Source of the DNA: Variovorax ginsengisoli | GTDB lineage: Bacteria > Pseudomonadota > Gammaproteobacteria > Burkholderiales > Burkholderiaceae_C | Assembly (NCBI RefSeq): GCF_030486595.1 | Contig: NZ_JAUJZH010000001.1 | Location: 310,001 to 374,000, forward strand | Direction: 5' to 3' | Length of the DNA stretch: 64,000 nucleotides | Shown here: positions 62,813-64,000 of the stretch, piece by piece | Numbering within the stretch: position 1 is the stretch's first letter | Layout of the letters: each line of letters starts with the position of its first letter | Translations under genes and position numbers: made by a program | Notes under the pieces: generated by a model | What the model was told of the DNA's origin: nothing | The model's database searches: none | The model's input: only the letters and a program-made list of their open reading frames with translations

Positions 62813-64000
62813 ATGAGTTTCGACCTCGTCCTCTTTGGCGGCACCGGTGACCTCGCATGGCGCAAGCTGATGCCGGCGCTGTTCCAGGCCTTCCGCCACG
62901 GCAGCCTGCCCGAAGGCGGGCGCATCATCGGCGTGGCGCGCGACAACCTCACCGACGACGCCTACCGCGAACTGATCCAGTCGCGCTTCGCGGCGGTCGA
63001 GGGCGCCAAGCGGCCCTCGCCCGAGGAGTTCAAGCAGTTCGCCTCGATGCTGTACTTCCAGCGCATGGACCTCTCGAAGCCCGAGGACTACGCCAAGCTC
63101 GGCGAACTGCTGAAGCAGCGCAATGCCGACACCGTCGTGATGTACCTCGCGACCGCACCCGGGCTCTTCACGCAGGCGGTCGAGCAGCTGGCCGTCGCCG
63201 GGCTCAACGGCCCGCACGTGCGCCTGGTGCTCGAGAAGCCGCTCGGCCATGACCTGGCGTCGAACCGCGAGATCAACAGTGCGGTGCGCAAGGTGCTGAC
63301 CGAGCAGCAGGTGTTCCGCATCGACCACTACCTCGGCAAGCCCTCGGTGCAGAACCTGTTCGCGATGCGCTTCGGCAACGCGCTGTTCGAGCCGATCTGG
63401 CGCCGTGAATACATCGCCAACATCCAGATCACGATCGGCGAAGACCTCGGCGTCGAGAAGCGCGGCGCCTTCTACGACCAGACCGGCGCCCTGCGCGACA
63501 TGGTGCAGAACCATGCGCTGCAGCTGGTCTGCGCGCTCGGCATGGAGCCGCCGATCAACGCCCACGCCGACGCCATCCGCGACGAGAAGCTCAAGGTGCT
63601 GCGGGCGCTCAAGCCCTGGACCGCCGAATCGATCGGGATGCACGCGATCCGCGGCCAGTACACGGCCGGCACCGCCTACGGCGAGCGCGTCCAGGGCTAC
63701 CGCGACGAGCCCGGCGTCGACCCCGAGAGCCGCACCGAGACCTTCGTCGCGCTGCGCACCGAGATCGCCAACTGGCGCTGGGCCGGCGTGCCGCTCTACA
63801 TCCGAACCGGCAAGCGGCTGGGCTCGCGCGATGCGCGCATCGAGGTCAGCTTCCGCGAGACCCCGCACGCGATCTATCGGGCGCCCGTCAACGCGGCCAA
63901 CAAGCTGGTGATCAACCTGCAGCCCAAGGACGGGCTCGAACTGCACCTGCTGGCCCAGGCGCAGGACAAGCGGCAACGCAACGGCGACCGCCATGCCGGC
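62813..64000 (+). CDS. zwf: Glucose-6-phosphate dehydrogenase, N-terminal part (cut by window edge)
   Basis: The first 396 codons of a NADP-dependent enzyme oxidising glucose-6-phosphate to 6-phosphogluconolactone. MSFDLVLFGGTGDLAWRKLMPALF carries the dinucleotide motif, and FRIDHYLGK the catalytic site; EPIWRREYIANIQIT and GALRDMVQNHALQLV follow. About 80-90 residues of the C-terminus are beyond the right edge. A weak ribosome site precedes the ATG. It heads toward the pentose phosphate and Entner-Doudoroff routes. Confidence 0.97.
   Translation, partial: MSFDLVLFGGTGDLAWRKLMPALFQAFRHGSLPEGGRIIGVARDNLTDDAYRELIQSRFAAVEGAKRPSPEEFKQFASMLYFQRMDLSKPEDYAKLGELLKQRNADTVVMYLATAPGLFTQAVEQLAVAGLNGPHVRLVLEKPLGHDLASNREINSAVRKVLTEQQVFRIDHYLGKPSVQNLFAMRFGNALFEPIWRREYIANIQITIGEDLGVEKRGAFYDQTGALRDMVQNHALQLVCALGMEPPINAHADAIRDEKLKVLRALKPWTAESIGMHAIRGQYTAGTAYGERVQGYRDEPGVDPESRTETFVALRTEIANWRWAGVPLYIRTGKRLGSRDARIEVSFRETPHAIYRAPVNAANKLVINLQPKDGLELHLLAQAQDKRQRNGDRHAG

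Overview
The window is about 64 kb of GC-rich chromosome from a betaproteobacterium, most likely order Burkholderiales, family Comamonadaceae, and closest in feel to Variovorax. The evidence is the block mlaFED-mlaA-mlaCB-ABC-2 exporter-ibaG-murA-hisGD, the pilMNOPQ-aroKB block, System II cytochrome c maturation (ResB/CcsA) beside a cytochrome c4, divergent cyaY/lptM-lysA, and GC-rich intergenic repeats of a kind I associate with that family. The genus is an inference. Nearly all sequence is coding. No gap between genes exceeds 300 bases (the largest is 51710-51984). I saw no tRNA, rRNA, CRISPR array, prophage or complete insertion sequence; the only transposase-like gene is a domesticated RAYT.

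Layout. 1-10736, minus strand: one long chain of overlapping genes for envelope lipid transport (mlaF,E,D,A,C,B), an ABC-2 exporter, ibaG, murA and early histidine synthesis (hisG, hisD, then hisC cut by the left edge). An acetyltransferase and a small secreted protein are lodged between hisD and hisC. 10950-17199: gltBD, with a sigma-54-type promoter upstream of gltB. 17382-18077: a RAYT gene. 18119-28718, minus: a long block pilMNOPQ-aroK-aroB-dgt-MFS-DUF1415-methyltransferase, with a second sigma-54-like site in front of pilM. 28949-33358, plus: ponA, lptM and lysA, with cyaY opposed. 33348-39421, minus: MsrPQ periplasmic methionine sulfoxide repair, ccsA-resB and cytochrome c4. 39492-45087: engB, an alpha/beta hydrolase, two LpxL-type acyltransferases, metK with a structured leader, and a phosphoribosyltransferase. 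45119-53978: a TonB-dependent receptor, a phospholipase-D-type lipoprotein, a HAD protein, pgm, a small membrane protein, and groESL behind an RpoH promoter plus CIRCE. 54060-64000: a DUF805 protein, pgi-tal, a lipocalin, a YihX-like phosphatase coupled to an AfuABC-like ABC importer, and divergent zwf cut by the right edge.

How it fits together. The right-hand 10 kb concentrates glucose-6-phosphate metabolism (pgm, pgi, tal, zwf) around an importer whose binding protein resembles hexose-phosphate-binding AfuA; this is the most interesting functional hypothesis. The left half joins outer-membrane lipid asymmetry, peptidoglycan precursor synthesis and amino-acid synthesis through overlapping start/stop codons. 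Regulatory signals of note are sigma-54-like promoters at gltB and pilM, a terminator-like hairpin touching the mlaF start codon, RpoH/CIRCE control of groESL, a probable structured metK leader, and a 36-base repeat placed exactly after the stop codons of two unrelated genes. The 186-base gap 47255-47440 between the divergent receptor and phospholipase genes shows no riboswitch or operator that I recognise.
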